A DNA stretch of 33,314 nucleotides from assembly GCA_051881775.1 (NCBI GenBank), contig JBJEQN010000115.1, positions 1-33,314 on the forward strand, in the 5' to 3' direction. A program made the translations under genes and the position numbers. Source of the DNA: UMGS363 sp051881775 (GTDB lineage Bacteria > Bacillota > Clostridia > Oscillospirales > Ruminococcaceae). A model generated the notes under the pieces. That model did no database searches. It had not been told where the DNA came from and worked only from the letters and a program-made list of their open reading frames with translations. Below are positions 16,995 to 24,982 of this stretch, piece by piece; positions within the stretch are counted from its first letter, which is position 1; each line of letters starts with the position of its first letter.

Positions 16995-18173
16995 ATGGCA
17001 AAGAAATTATTTACTTCGGAATCCGTTACCGAGGGTCATCCCGATAAGATCTGCGACCAGATCTCAGACGCCGTTCTTGACGCAATACTTGAACAGGACC
17101 CCATGGGCAGAGTTGCCTGCGAGACCTGCACCACAACAGGTATGGTAATGTGCATGGGCGAGATAACGACCCAGTGCTATGTTGATATACCAAAGATAGT
17201 CCGTCAGGTGGTCATAGACATCGGCTACGACCGTGCAAAGTACGGCTTTGACGGTCACACCTGCGCAGTTATACAGTCCATCGATGAGCAGTCTGCGGAT
17301 ATTGCAATGGGCGTTGACGAGGCTCTTGAACATAAAAACGGCGAAAAAGCGGAGGATTTCCTCACAGGCGCAGGAGATCAGGGAATGATGTTCGGCTATG
17401 CCTGCAACGAAACGCCGGAGCTTATGCCGATGCCTATTTCCCTTGCACATAAGCTGGCTAAGAAGCTGACGGAGGTGCGCAAGACGGGTGTTATCCCTTA
17501 CCTCAGACCGGACGGAAAAACTCAGGTCACGGTGGAATATGACAATGACAAGCCGGTAAGAGTTGACACCGTAGTCGTTTCCACACAGCACGCTCCCGAG
17601 GTAACACTGGACAGGATAAGAGCGGATATTATCGAAAAGGTGATAAAGCCTGTTATTCCCGAAGAGCTCCTTGTTGATACGAAATATTTTGTTAACCCTA
17701 CGGGACGTTTTGTAATAGGCGGACCTCAGGGCGACAGCGGACTTACGGGAAGAAAGATAATCGTTGATACCTACGGCGGATATGCCCGTCACGGCGGCGG
17801 AGCGTTCAGCGGCAAGGACCCCACAAAGGTAGACAGAAGCGCAGCATATGCGGCAAGATACGTTGCAAAGAATATAGTTGCGGCAGGACTTGCAGACAAG
17901 TGCGAAATTGAGATAGCGTATGCGATAGGCGTAGCCGACCCTGTTTCCGTGCTTGTAGACACCTTCGGAACGGGCAAGGTAGCAGATGAAAAGCTGTCGG
18001 AAGCGGTAACAAAGGTGTTTGACCTTCGTCCTGCGGCAATAATCCACGACCTTGACCTGCGTAAGCCCCAGTACAGACAGCTTGCGGCATACGGACATAT
18101 GGGACGTGAGGACTTAGGCGTTGCGTGGGAGAAAACCGACAGAACACAGGCATTGCTTGATGCGGTAAAGTAA
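16995..18173 (+). CDS. metK: S-adenosylmethionine synthetase
   Basis: 392-aa enzyme making SAM from methionine and ATP, full length for the family. Signatures: GHPDK (14-18, ATP/Mg site), GAGDQGMMFGYA (125-136) and GGGAFSGKDPTKVDRS (267-282). The start at 16995 follows AGGAGG by 8 nt; an in-frame TTG at 16974 precedes that ribosome site and is rejected. Expression is controlled by the upstream SAM-I riboswitch, giving feedback repression by its product. No ordinary terminator follows; the left arm of the foldback repeat starting at 18178 has several stable hairpins that could serve. Confidence 0.98.
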   Translation: MAKKLFTSESVTEGHPDKICDQISDAVLDAILEQDPMGRVACETCTTTGMVMCMGEITTQCYVDIPKIVRQVVIDIGYDRAKYGFDGHTCAVIQSIDEQSADIAMGVDEALEHKNGEKAEDFLTGAGDQGMMFGYACNETPELMPMPISLAHKLAKKLTEVRKTGVIPYLRPDGKTQVTVEYDNDKPVRVDTVVVSTQHAPEVTLDRIRADIIEKVIKPVIPEELLVDTKYFVNPTGRFVIGGPQGDSGLTGRKIIVDTYGGYARHGGGAFSGKDPTKVDRSAAYAARYVAKNIVAAGLADKCEIEIAYAIGVADPVSVLVDTFGTGKVADEKLSEAVTKVFDLRPAAIIHDLDLRKPQYRQLAAYGHMGREDLGVAWEKTDRTQALLDAVK

Positions 18174-18351
18174 GAACGCAAACTTGCTGTCGGGGCAGCG
18201 AAGCGATAATGGGATTCCAAAGGGACGAGTCCCTTTGGCGCAGGTTCTTAGGGGCGCGGAGCCCCTAAGTCGCTCTCCGCAGAGAGCGAAATCCCCTAAA
18301 CTATGGCGCAACGCAAAGTAACAGCAAAAACAGCAAAGTAAAAAATCCAAA

Positions 18352-18433
18352 GGCGCAATTCACATAAAAAATCGGAACCGAGCAAGGTATTGTACAACAT
18401 AAAACCTGCGGAACCGACTATGTGAATTGCGCC
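18352..18433. repeat. 82-bp palindromic unit, copy 2
   Basis: Perfect 14-bp termini GGCGCAATTCACAT / ATGTGAATTGCGCC, same length as copy 1 and aligning to it in reverse orientation, with a shared CATAGTCGGTTCC segment. Confidence 0.8.
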
Positions 18434-18573
18434 ATTTCTATCCTATACAAACCAAGTCACCCTCGCAGAAAAATATATTGAGCGGAGCGAAATGTATTTT
18501 TCTGCGACATAACAAACTTTAGTGCCGTTGCCCCGACACAGCTTGTTGAACCTTACCAAAATCGTTGACCCAT

Positions 18574-18596
18574 GGGCGCACACTGTGCGCCCCTAC
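18574..18596 (-). repeat. GTAGGGG-led hairpin (GGGCGCACA stem)
   Basis: Minus strand reads GTAGGGG then a GGGCGCACA/TGTGCGCCC stem. Continues into the CTCACAAAATCAGCAT block shared with 9988-10041. Confidence 0.6.
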
Positions 18597-18727
18597 AGAA
18601 AAAATGTGAAAAAATGCTGATTTTGTGAGGAAAACCAATGCCATAGTTTGCCGTGTCGGATAAAATGCACGTCGCTTCGCTCTGTACATTTTATCCGAGG
18701 GATACTTTATCTTAATATTATAGAATA

Positions 18728-18810
18728 GGCGCAATTCACATTGGGCGGTTCAACTGCTTACATTTGGAACGTAAGAGTTGCTCTTTCCGATTTTTGATGT
18801 GAATTGCTCC
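18728..18810. repeat. 82/83-bp palindromic unit, copy 3
   Basis: Left terminus GGCGCAATTCACAT is intact; the right terminus has one change (GCTCC for GCGCC). The interior is more diverged than in copies 1 and 2. Confidence 0.75.
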
Positions 18811-18982
18811 TTTGGATTTTTTACTTGGCTGTTTTTGATGTTACAATGCGTTATGCACGACTTTAGGGGATTTCGCTCTCTGCGGAGAGCGACAATGGGC
18901 TCCTCGCCCCTTGACCCTCGCCAAAGGGACTAATCCCTTTGGAATCCCATAGTCGCTTCGCTGTCGGGTCGGCAAGTTTGTG

Positions 18983-19483
18983 CTAAATAACATAAAACCC
19001 GATTACCCCCGAGATAACACCGAACAATGCTCCGACTATAACATCTTTCGGGAAATGCACCCCCGAAATGACCCTTATAACCCCCATTGCCGCTCCCACG
19101 GCTAAAATGAACACCGCCGCCCACTTACACGGAAAGCAGGCAAGAAAGGTCATTCCTATGATAACAACGGAAAAAACGTGTCTGCTTGGGAAGGACTTGC
19201 CCTTCGTCTTTTTCGGTATAACGGAGGGTACACCAAAAACCTCATATGGACGGGGCGAGTTGACTATACGCCTGAAAACGCTCAAAACCACGAATGATAC
19301 AGCAGGCACAAGCACGGCTTTAAGCAGCATTCCCCTGTTTTTCAGGAAAAGATGCACTAAAAGGCAGGGATATGCGGCAAAGATCATATAGGTAAGTATC
19401 TTATTGGCAAGGTTTATTCCTTTTGCAAGGGCGGCTCTGTTACGGAGTGCGCCCGTTATTTTTTCATAGGTCTCTTTCGTCAT
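18983..19483 (-). CDS. PAP2-family membrane phosphatase
   Basis: 166-aa integral membrane protein with about five hydrophobic segments. The three phosphatase motifs are present: R71-x6-R78-P79 (RRIVNSPRP), PSRH (99-102, in place of the common PSGH), and R137-x5-H143-x3-D147. PAP2 enzymes dephosphorylate lipids such as phosphatidic acid, phosphatidylglycerophosphate or undecaprenyl pyrophosphate; the substrate cannot be assigned. AGGGGACA precedes ATG. It begins 13 bp after folC ends, so the two are cotranscribed. Its TAG stop lies directly against the foldback repeat. Confidence 0.9.
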   Translation of the reverse strand: MTKETYEKITGALRNRAALAKGINLANKILTYMIFAAYPCLLVHLFLKNRGMLLKAVLVPAVSFVVLSVFRRIVNSPRPYEVFGVPSVIPKKTKGKSFPSRHVFSVVIIGMTFLACFPCKWAAVFILAVGAAMGVIRVISGVHFPKDVIVGALFGVISGVIGFYVI

Positions 19484-19496
19484 AGGCTGTCCCCTG

Positions 19497-20750
19497 TTAC
19501 TGCATTATTTTGCGGAACGCCGAGGCAAGGTACAGCGAACCTGCAATTACTACCATTCCCTTTTCCCCTGCAAGCGCCATTGCCCTCGGAACTGCGTCCT
19601 TAAGGCTCATTACCTGCGCTTCTCTGAACAGCTCCGCCAGCTTGGGGGCAAAGACCGTTTTCGGCGCAAAACCGTCAACGCAGATGCCGTAGTCAATGTA
19701 TCTTGTCATAAATCCCAACGCCGTCTGCCAGTCCTTGTCCTCCATCATTCCGCAGACCATTATTTTAGGCTCTTTAGGAACGGTGCGCACAAAATCCGCC
19801 AATGCTCTCATGCCGTCGGGGTTGTGTGCGCCGTCAATAAGGACAAAGGGCTTATCCGGGTTGAGTATCTGACATCTTGAGGGAACAACGGAATCCTTTA
19901 TGCCATCAAAGACCGTGCTGTAGGTAAGTGCAGGAAAGCCGTATCTGCGCAGTATGCCGCAGGTCTCTATGGCGGTTAGGGCGTTGTCTATCTGGTGTCT
20001 GCCTATCATTGAGGTAACGTAGTGATCGCCTTTATATCGGAAGCTGTTGCCCGTATAGTCGCATTTTTCTATTTTCAGCTTGTCATAATCGGGAGTGCAG
20101 AAGCTGCACGCCTTTGCCGCAGCGGTGCCGTGGACTATCGTTTCAACTTCGGGCGCTTTATTGTAGGCAAGAACGACCGGGCAGCCTTCCTTTATGATGC
20201 CTGCCTTCTGACGGGCTATCTTTTCTATGGTGTCGCCGAGAATTTTTGTGTGGTCAAGGGAAACTGAGGTTATAACGGACACCTCCGGCTCTTTTATGAT
20301 GTTGGTGCAGTCAAGAAGTCCGCCCAGCCCTGCTTCAAGAACGACTATATCGCATTTCATTGCCGCATAGTATATGAAGGCTATCGCCGTCGAGATCTCA
20401 AACTGGGAGCAGTCGTTGTCAAGACCGGAAATTATAGGCTTTATTTCGCTTACGATGCTGCAAAGCTCCTCATCGGAGATGTTTCTGCCGTTTATCCTTA
20501 TCCTGTCGTTGTAAACGGTGATATAGGGGGAGGTGAACTCTCCCGTAACGTAGCCTGCACGGGCAAGAGCCGAGGCTATCATTCTTACGGTGGAGCCTTT
20601 GCCGTTTGTTCCTGCAACGTGGACGAATTTAAGCCTGTCCTGAGGGTTGCCAAGCGCCTCCATAAGCCTGCGGAAACGGTCAAGGCTCGTCACAGGCTTA
20701 CCAAGCTTTGAAAAGCTGTTGATATAATTCATTGCGTCGTAAATGTTCAT
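19497..20750 (-). CDS. folC: Bifunctional folylpolyglutamate synthase / dihydrofolate synthase
   Basis: 417-aa Mur-ligase-fold enzyme that adds glutamate to dihydropteroate and folates using ATP. P-loop GTNGKGST (47-54), LEAGLGGLLDCTN (138-150), the carbamylated-lysine region ARQKAGIIK (Lys182) and the C-domain DGAHNPDG (306-313) are all intact, and length is normal. AAGGA lies 8 nt upstream of the ATG. First gene of a two-gene minus-strand unit with the PAP2 phosphatase. Whether it does one or both reactions is not visible from sequence alone. Confidence 0.95.
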   Translation of the reverse strand: MNIYDAMNYINSFSKLGKPVTSLDRFRRLMEALGNPQDRLKFVHVAGTNGKGSTVRMIASALARAGYVTGEFTSPYITVYNDRIRINGRNISDEELCSIVSEIKPIISGLDNDCSQFEISTAIAFIYYAAMKCDIVVLEAGLGGLLDCTNIIKEPEVSVITSVSLDHTKILGDTIEKIARQKAGIIKEGCPVVLAYNKAPEVETIVHGTAAAKACSFCTPDYDKLKIEKCDYTGNSFRYKGDHYVTSMIGRHQIDNALTAIETCGILRRYGFPALTYSTVFDGIKDSVVPSRCQILNPDKPFVLIDGAHNPDGMRALADFVRTVPKEPKIMVCGMMEDKDWQTALGFMTRYIDYGICVDGFAPKTVFAPKLAELFREAQVMSLKDAVPRAMALAGEKGMVVIAGSLYLASAFRKIMQ

Positions 20751-20820
20751 AAGCTGATTCCTTAATCCTAAAAATATTGCAATATATTACAGTATGCAGA
20801 AAAAATATGTTTGGTATAAC

Positions 20821-20845
20821 GGGCGGCTGATAGCCGCCCCTACGG
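20821..20845 (-). repeat. GTAGGGG-led hairpin (GGCGGC stem)
   Basis: GGGCGGC-TGATA-GCCGCCC followed by CTACGG; on the minus strand it reads CCGTAGGGG then the hairpin. The identical 19-bp stem-loop recurs at 33296-33314. It sits between divergent folC and the GntR operon. Confidence 0.75.
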
Positions 20846-20959
20846 TTGTCTATATTATCTCTATGTTTTTCAACAATTTGAAATATATGCAATATTATTA
20901 TATCACCCCGTTAAGACTTCGTAAATAGAAAATTTTTATAAAAAATACTGCTTCCATAC

Positions 20960-21009
20960 TTGACAAACAGGAAAAAATGAGTTATTATTGTATTAATAGA
21001 TTAGTACAA
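20960..21009 (+). promoter_or_regulatory. Promoter plus YtrA-type operator of the GntR/ABC operon
   Basis: TTGACA (20960-20965), 17-nt spacer, TATTAT (20983-20988). Overlapping the start region is an inverted repeat TTGTATTAAT-AG-ATTAGTACAA (20988-21009), one mismatch in ten pairs. A GntR/YtrA-family dimer site in this position is expected for autorepression. The promoter call is firm; the operator role is inferred. Confidence 0.8.
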
Positions 21010-21047
21010 AGATACATTGTAGGAGTTTTTGCAGAAAAATGCCGTTA

Positions 21048-21206
21048 TACTAATTCTAAATCGTTCTATAGACAAAGGCGGCAGATAGAACACAGCCAAT
21101 CAAGGAAAGCGACCGCCGCAATGCTTGGTGCCTTGCAAGGGAGCTTGACGACGAGTGGCTGGGTTATAGCTGACGAATTTGTCTATAGGTTGATTTGGAA
21201 TTAGTA
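21048..21206. mobile_element. M2 miniature inverted-repeat element, copy B
   Basis: 159 bp with terminal inverted repeats of about 29 bp (TACTAATTCTAAATC and TACTAATTCCAAATC, each running into CTATAGACAAA). Flanked by direct repeat TTA at 21045-21047 and 21207-21209. The interior (GGCGGCAGATAGAACACAGC onward) differs from copies A and C. It lies in the 5' leader of the GntR operon, 31 bp before the start codon. Confidence 0.87.
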
Positions 21207-21237
21207 TTATAGGCCGGTGCAGAAAGGAAGCGGAGAA

Positions 21238-21609
21238 ATGCCATGGAATTTTAACGAAAATTCGCCTATATATCAGCAGATAATCGAGCATATCAAGCTG
21301 AGCATAGCCGTGGGCGAATATAAAGCTGGGGATAAGCTGCTGCCTGTAAGAGAACTTGCAGCCGTGGCTGAGGTGAACCCCAACACTATGCAGAAAGCTC
21401 TCTCCGAGCTTGAAAGAGAGGGGTTTGTTTATTCCCAGCGTACATCGGGGCGATTCATTACGGGTGATACGGAGAAAATATCCGAACTTCGCCGTATACT
21501 TGCTGACGAACAGATGGATTGGTTCATTACAAAAATGGGTCAGCTCGGCTTTACCGCAGAAGAAGCGGTCGCAGAGCTTGAAAAACATATTAAGGGGGAA
21601 AAGGAATGA
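21238..21609 (+). CDS. GntR-family transcriptional regulator, YtrA subfamily
   Basis: 123-aa regulator. The winged helix-turn-helix is at about residues 9-72 (PIYQQIIEHIKLSIAVGEYKAGDKLLPVRELAAVAEVNPNTMQKALSELEREG, wing SGRFITG), followed by only about 45 residues of helical tail. That short tail is typical of the YtrA subfamily, which has no large ligand domain and controls ABC transporter operons. The start at 21238 has AAAGGAAG upstream; the in-frame codon at 21217 precedes the ribosome site. The stop overlaps the ATPase start by 4 bp (ATGA). Predicted to repress its own operon through the inverted repeat at 20988-21009. Confidence 0.92.
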   Translation: MPWNFNENSPIYQQIIEHIKLSIAVGEYKAGDKLLPVRELAAVAEVNPNTMQKALSELEREGFVYSQRTSGRFITGDTEKISELRRILADEQMDWFITKMGQLGFTAEEAVAELEKHIKGEKE

Positions 21610-22313
21610 GCGCAGAAGAAAATTTAATTGTATGCAGCGGACTTACAAAAAGCTACGGCGGCAAAATTGCGCTTAACAATGTAAGCCTTAACATAGGCAG
21701 GGGCAAAATAATCGGTCTTCTTGGTCCCAACGGCAGCGGCAAGACCACTCTTATCAAGCTTTTATGCGGAATACTCACCCCTACAAGCGGAGAAATAACT
21801 ATCTCCGGCAAGGCTGTGGGTATCGAAACAAAAAAGATAGTTGCCTACCTTCCCGAAAGGACATATCTCAGCGAATGGATGAGCGTCAGAGAGATGATAA
21901 CATTTTTCAGCGATTTCTACGAGGATTTCAACGCCGTTAACGCTTACGATATGCTTGCAAGGCTCAATATCGACCCTCATGCAAAGCTGAAAAGTATGTC
22001 CAAGGGCACAAGGGAAAAGGTGCAGCTTATCCTTGTTATGTGCAGGAACGCAGAGCTGTATCTCCTTGACGAGCCTATCGGCGGCGTTGACCCTGCGGCA
22101 AGGGATTATATCATCCAGACTATACTGAAAAACTACAATGAAAACGCCTCCGTTATTATTTCCACACATCTTATTTCCGACGTTGAGCACGTTCTTGACG
22201 AAGTTGTATTTATAAAGAACGGCAGCGTTGTTATGCAGTCAGAGGTGGACGAAATAAGGGAACAGTACGGCAAGTCCGTTGACGGAGTTTTCAGGGAGGT
22301 GTTCGCATGTTAG
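21606..22313 (+). CDS. ABC transporter ATP-binding protein (YtrB-like)
   Basis: 235-aa ATPase. Walker A GPNGSGKTT (40-48), Walker B LYLLDEP (151-157), D-loop GGVDP, switch His188 (STHL). The signature motif is atypical, MSKGTREK (131-138) instead of LSGGQ, as is common in this exporter group. No membrane segments. It overlaps the regulator gene by 4 bp and the permease gene by 7 bp, so translation is coupled. Works with the permease as an ABC-2 type exporter; relatives respond to cell-wall-active peptides, but the substrate here is unknown. Confidence 0.93.
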   Translation: MSAEENLIVCSGLTKSYGGKIALNNVSLNIGRGKIIGLLGPNGSGKTTLIKLLCGILTPTSGEITISGKAVGIETKKIVAYLPERTYLSEWMSVREMITFFSDFYEDFNAVNAYDMLARLNIDPHAKLKSMSKGTREKVQLILVMCRNAELYLLDEPIGGVDPAARDYIIQTILKNYNENASVIISTHLISDVEHVLDEVVFIKNGSVVMQSEVDEIREQYGKSVDGVFREVFAC

Positions 22314-23134
22314 GAAAGCTGCTCAAATACGAGCTTATGGCGGAATGGAAGAAGTACGCCGCAATTTATGCGGGAATGGTTGTGCTGGCAGGCACCGCCC
22401 GTGTAATGGACAAGAGCCTTACTTCTCTCGGCGACAACCGCTTTATAACCGTTATGTCAAATCTGTGTATTATAGCCTTCATACTGCTCAGTATGCTTTC
22501 ATTCGGACTGATATTTGTTTTCTCGACTATGCGGTTTTATAAAAATATGTACAGGGACGAGGGCTATCTTATGCACACTCTGCCCGTTTCGCCCTGGAGC
22601 CATATTTTTGCCAAGCTGATACCCGTGTACATATGGACTATCCTGTCGGCTGCGGTATTTTTCCTTTGCATAGGCATTGCCGCAGGCGGTTTTGAGTGGG
22701 TAAAGGATCTGCCGAAGATATACGATGAATTCATCAAGGCGTTCTCCATGGGTGCGGAACAGGCTGCGGCGGTAAAGTTCCTGAAATATATGCTGATATG
22801 TACGATAACGAGCCCACTGCTTATGCAGATATATCTTAACTTCTGCATTTCCTTCGGCAGCCTTTTCAACAGCCACAAAATTCTTATGGCAATAGTTGCA
22901 TTTATCGGCGTTAACGTTATCTCACAGACTGTTTCAAGCATAGTTCTCATTGCCGCAGGAATGAAAACCACAAGCGTTGGCTTTATGAATATGACCGACG
23001 CAGAGGTAATGACAGAATTTTTCGGAATATTTGATGTAATGTACGTCTTTACGGGCATATTCACGGTGGTCTTATACGGACTTATGCTTTATTTCACCTA
23101 TTACATAATGCACAAGCATCTTAACCTTGAATAA
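22307..23134 (+). CDS. ABC-2 type transporter permease
   Basis: 275-aa integral membrane protein with about six hydrophobic segments (starts near residues 18, 45, 105, 160, 195 and 245). The YLMHTLPVSPW motif after the second helix is seen in many ABC-2 permeases of Firmicutes. It overlaps the ATPase gene by 7 bp and is followed by a terminator 9 bp after its stop, closing the three-gene operon. Confidence 0.88.
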   Translation: MLGKLLKYELMAEWKKYAAIYAGMVVLAGTARVMDKSLTSLGDNRFITVMSNLCIIAFILLSMLSFGLIFVFSTMRFYKNMYRDEGYLMHTLPVSPWSHIFAKLIPVYIWTILSAAVFFLCIGIAAGGFEWVKDLPKIYDEFIKAFSMGAEQAAAVKFLKYMLICTITSPLLMQIYLNFCISFGSLFNSHKILMAIVAFIGVNVISQTVSSIVLIAAGMKTTSVGFMNMTDAEVMTEFFGIFDVMYVFTGIFTVVLYGLMLYFTYYIMHKHLNLE

Positions 23135-23142
23135 AAAAACCG

Positions 23143-23180
23143 GCTTCCGCAGGCAAAAGGCTTACGGAAGCACTTTTTTT
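23143..23180 (+). terminator. Terminator of the GntR/ABC operon
   Basis: GCTTCCG (23143-23149) pairs with CGGAAGC (23165-23171), then a run of T (23174-23180). Confidence 0.82.
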
Positions 23181-23217
23181 GAATGTGGAATGTGAAAAGT
23201 TGAAAGTGGAATTATGT

Positions 23218-23381
23218 GCGCTTCGCTAAATGAATAATGAATAGTGAATAGTGAAGAATGAATAATTAATGTATCGCCTGCGGCGATGTTATTTTCAAAT
23301 TTTTAAATTTGTGAGCGGAGCGAACACCTTAATTATTCACTATTCATTATTCATTTTTCATTATTCATTTAGCGCAGCGCT
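23218..23381. repeat. M1 palindromic element, copy c
   Basis: 164 bp with GCGCTTCGCTAAATG left end and inverted right end (CATTTAGCGCAGCGC). Heptamer arms, core hairpin TATCGCC-TG-CGGCGATG, then GTGAGCGGAGCGAACACC. Lies between the two ABC exporter operons. Confidence 0.85.
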
Positions 23382-23423
23382 TATATTTCCCCTTTGATAA
23401 AAAAATTTTTTTCAAAAAGGGTC

Positions 23424-23471
23424 TTCTCAAAAACGGTCAACGGTATTATAATAACATTGACCGAACAGTCA
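23424..23471 (+). promoter_or_regulatory. Promoter and candidate operators of the TetR operon
   Basis: TTCTCA (23424-23429), 17-nt spacer, consensus TATAAT (23447-23452). The inverted repeat CGGTCAA (23434-23440) / TTGACCG (23457-23463) straddles the -10. A second dyad, TGAC-CGAACA-GTCA (23458-23471), lies just after the start site. Position suggests autorepression by the TetR protein. Confidence 0.72.
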
Positions 23472-23483
23472 GGGGGTGTTTTT

Positions 23484-24098
23484 ATGAACGAAAAATTCTT
23501 TTCTCTGCCGGAAGAAAAGCGGCTTGCTATGATAAACGCAGGCTACCGTGTGTTTTCGCAGAACAGCTACAGAAAAAGTCCCGTCAGCGAAATAGCCGCC
23601 GAAGCAGGGATAAGCAAGTCCCTGCTGTTCCACTATTTCCGCAACAAAAAGGAGCTGTATCTGTTCCTTATAGAAACTGCTGCTGATACCACATACAAAT
23701 ATCTTTACGAATTCGGCTGCGGCGAGGAAGAGGATATTTTTGAAATTATGCACAAGGGTCTGAAAGCCAAGGTCGCACTTATGAAAAAGTACCCCGACCT
23801 TACTCTTTTTACCATTAAGGCGTACTATGAGACCGACCCCGAAATTTGCGATGATATTCAGAAAATCATCGGCAGGGTAGCTTCCTTTGATGCAAACGCA
23901 AGGTTCCTTAAGATAGACCCCCAACAGTTTGCAGAGGGCATTGACCTGCAGATGATGTATACGGATATGTATCTTGCTTCCGAGGGGTATCTTTGGGAAA
24001 AGTCACATAAGGGCAGCTTTGACGTCGATGAGGTGGAGAAAGATTTTGAAAAGATGATCGACTTCTGGAAGAAAATTTACCTTAGAAAAGAGGAATGA
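23484..24098 (+). CDS. TetR/AcrR-family transcriptional regulator
   Basis: 204-aa regulator. N-terminal helix-turn-helix at about residues 14-60 (AMINAGYRVFSQNSYRKSPVSEIAAEAGISKSLLFHYFRNKKELYLFLI) matches TetR family DNA-binding domains, followed by an all-helical ligand-binding region. The start at 23484 is chosen because GGGGGTG lies just upstream; the longer frame to 23394 runs through the promoter. The stop region touches the following ABC gene. It probably represses the exporter below and is released by an unknown ligand. Confidence 0.93.
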   Translation: MNEKFFSLPEEKRLAMINAGYRVFSQNSYRKSPVSEIAAEAGISKSLLFHYFRNKKELYLFLIETAADTTYKYLYEFGCGEEEDIFEIMHKGLKAKVALMKKYPDLTLFTIKAYYETDPEICDDIQKIIGRVASFDANARFLKIDPQQFAEGIDLQMMYTDMYLASEGYLWEKSHKGSFDVDEVEKDFEKMIDFWKKIYLRKEE

Positions 24099-24100
24099 CA

Positions 24101-24982
24101 ATGAAAGCCATAGAAACTTTAAGCTTAACAAAAAGCTACGGCAAGGCAAGAGGCATAACGAACCTTGACCTTATCGTTAACGAGGGGGAATTTTTCGGGT
24201 TTATCGGTCCTAACGGGGCAGGCAAATCCACTACCGTCCGCACTCTGCTTGGACTTATTTCCCCTACATCGGGAGAAGCAAGGATATTCGGAAAGGATAT
24301 AGTGCGGCAGAGGACGGAAATACTTGCGGACATCGGATATATGCCCTCCGAAGCCGCCTTTTACAGCGGAACGAGGGTAAAGGACGTTATTGCCTTTTCC
24401 GCAAAAATGCGCAGAATGGATTGCAGCAAGGAAGCGGCGGCTTTGTGCGAGCGGCTTGCTCTTGACAGGGAAAAGCGTGTGGAGGAGCTTTCTCTCGGCA
24501 ACAGAAAAAAGGTGTCCGTGGTTTGCGCATTGCAGCATAAGCCCAAGCTGTGCATACTTGACGAGCCTACAAGCGGACTTGACCCTCTTATGCAGAAGGA
24601 ATTTTTCGATATTTTAAGAGAACGCCACGCCGAGGGCGCAACGATCTTCCTTTCCTCACACATTCTGTCGGAAATACAGAAAAACTGCAGCCGTGCGGCG
24701 ATAATCAAGGAAGGCAGGATAATTGCCCTTGACAGCGTTGAAAAGCTCTCGAAAACAAAGGCGAAACGGGTAACGCTCCACGGCGTAAATACCGTTCCCG
24801 AGCAGCTTGAAGCAAGGTCTGCGGAAGCCTCGGCGGATTCCGTAAGCTTCCTTTACAGCGGCGATATAAAAGTGCTTCTGAACGCAGTAAGCGAACTTCC
24901 CGTTTACGATATGACCATAACGGAGCCTGACCTTGAAGAAATATTTATGCACTACTATGAGAAAGGCGGCGAAAACAAATGA
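24101..24982 (+). CDS. ABC transporter ATP-binding protein
   Basis: 293-aa ATPase. Walker A GPNGAGKST (36-44), Walker B CILDEP (151-156), D-loop SGLDP, switch His187. The signature motif is degenerate, LSLGNRKK (130-137). A C-terminal extension of about 80 residues follows the core, as in CcmA-like exporters. The ATG at 24101 is preferred, with AGAGGA 6 nt upstream; an in-frame ATG at 24095 overlaps the TetR stop and is too near that site. Overlaps the permease start by 4 bp. Substrate unknown. Confidence 0.92.
   Translation: MKAIETLSLTKSYGKARGITNLDLIVNEGEFFGFIGPNGAGKSTTVRTLLGLISPTSGEARIFGKDIVRQRTEILADIGYMPSEAAFYSGTRVKDVIAFSAKMRRMDCSKEAAALCERLALDREKRVEELSLGNRKKVSVVCALQHKPKLCILDEPTSGLDPLMQKEFFDILRERHAEGATIFLSSHILSEIQKNCSRAAIIKEGRIIALDSVEKLSKTKAKRVTLHGVNTVPEQLEARSAEASADSVSFLYSGDIKVLLNAVSELPVYDMTITEPDLEEIFMHYYEKGGENK

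Larger units (their letters stand above)
18178..18982. repeat. Long foldback (inverted-repeat) element, about 0.8 kb, no gene
   Basis: The arms at about 18178-18370 and 18795-18982 are imperfect inverted copies in matching order: GCAAACTTGC end, CAGCGAAGCG, TGGGATTCCAAAGGGA, an AGTCCCTTTGG hairpin, CGCTCTCCGCAGAGAGCG, then AAATCC(A)AAGG. Inside lie two 82-bp palindromes, a CGCAGAAAAATA hairpin (18464-18506), a GTAGGGG-led hairpin and a CGGATAAAATG hairpin. It fills the gap between the convergent metK and PAP2 genes exactly. Open frames in it have no ribosome sites. Part of it recurs at 9988-10041 (inverted) and 10446-10759. Confidence 0.8.

Noticed and set aside
17064..18098. 344-codon antisense frame within metK
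   Set aside because: Same codon-bias artefact; metK is intact on the plus strand.
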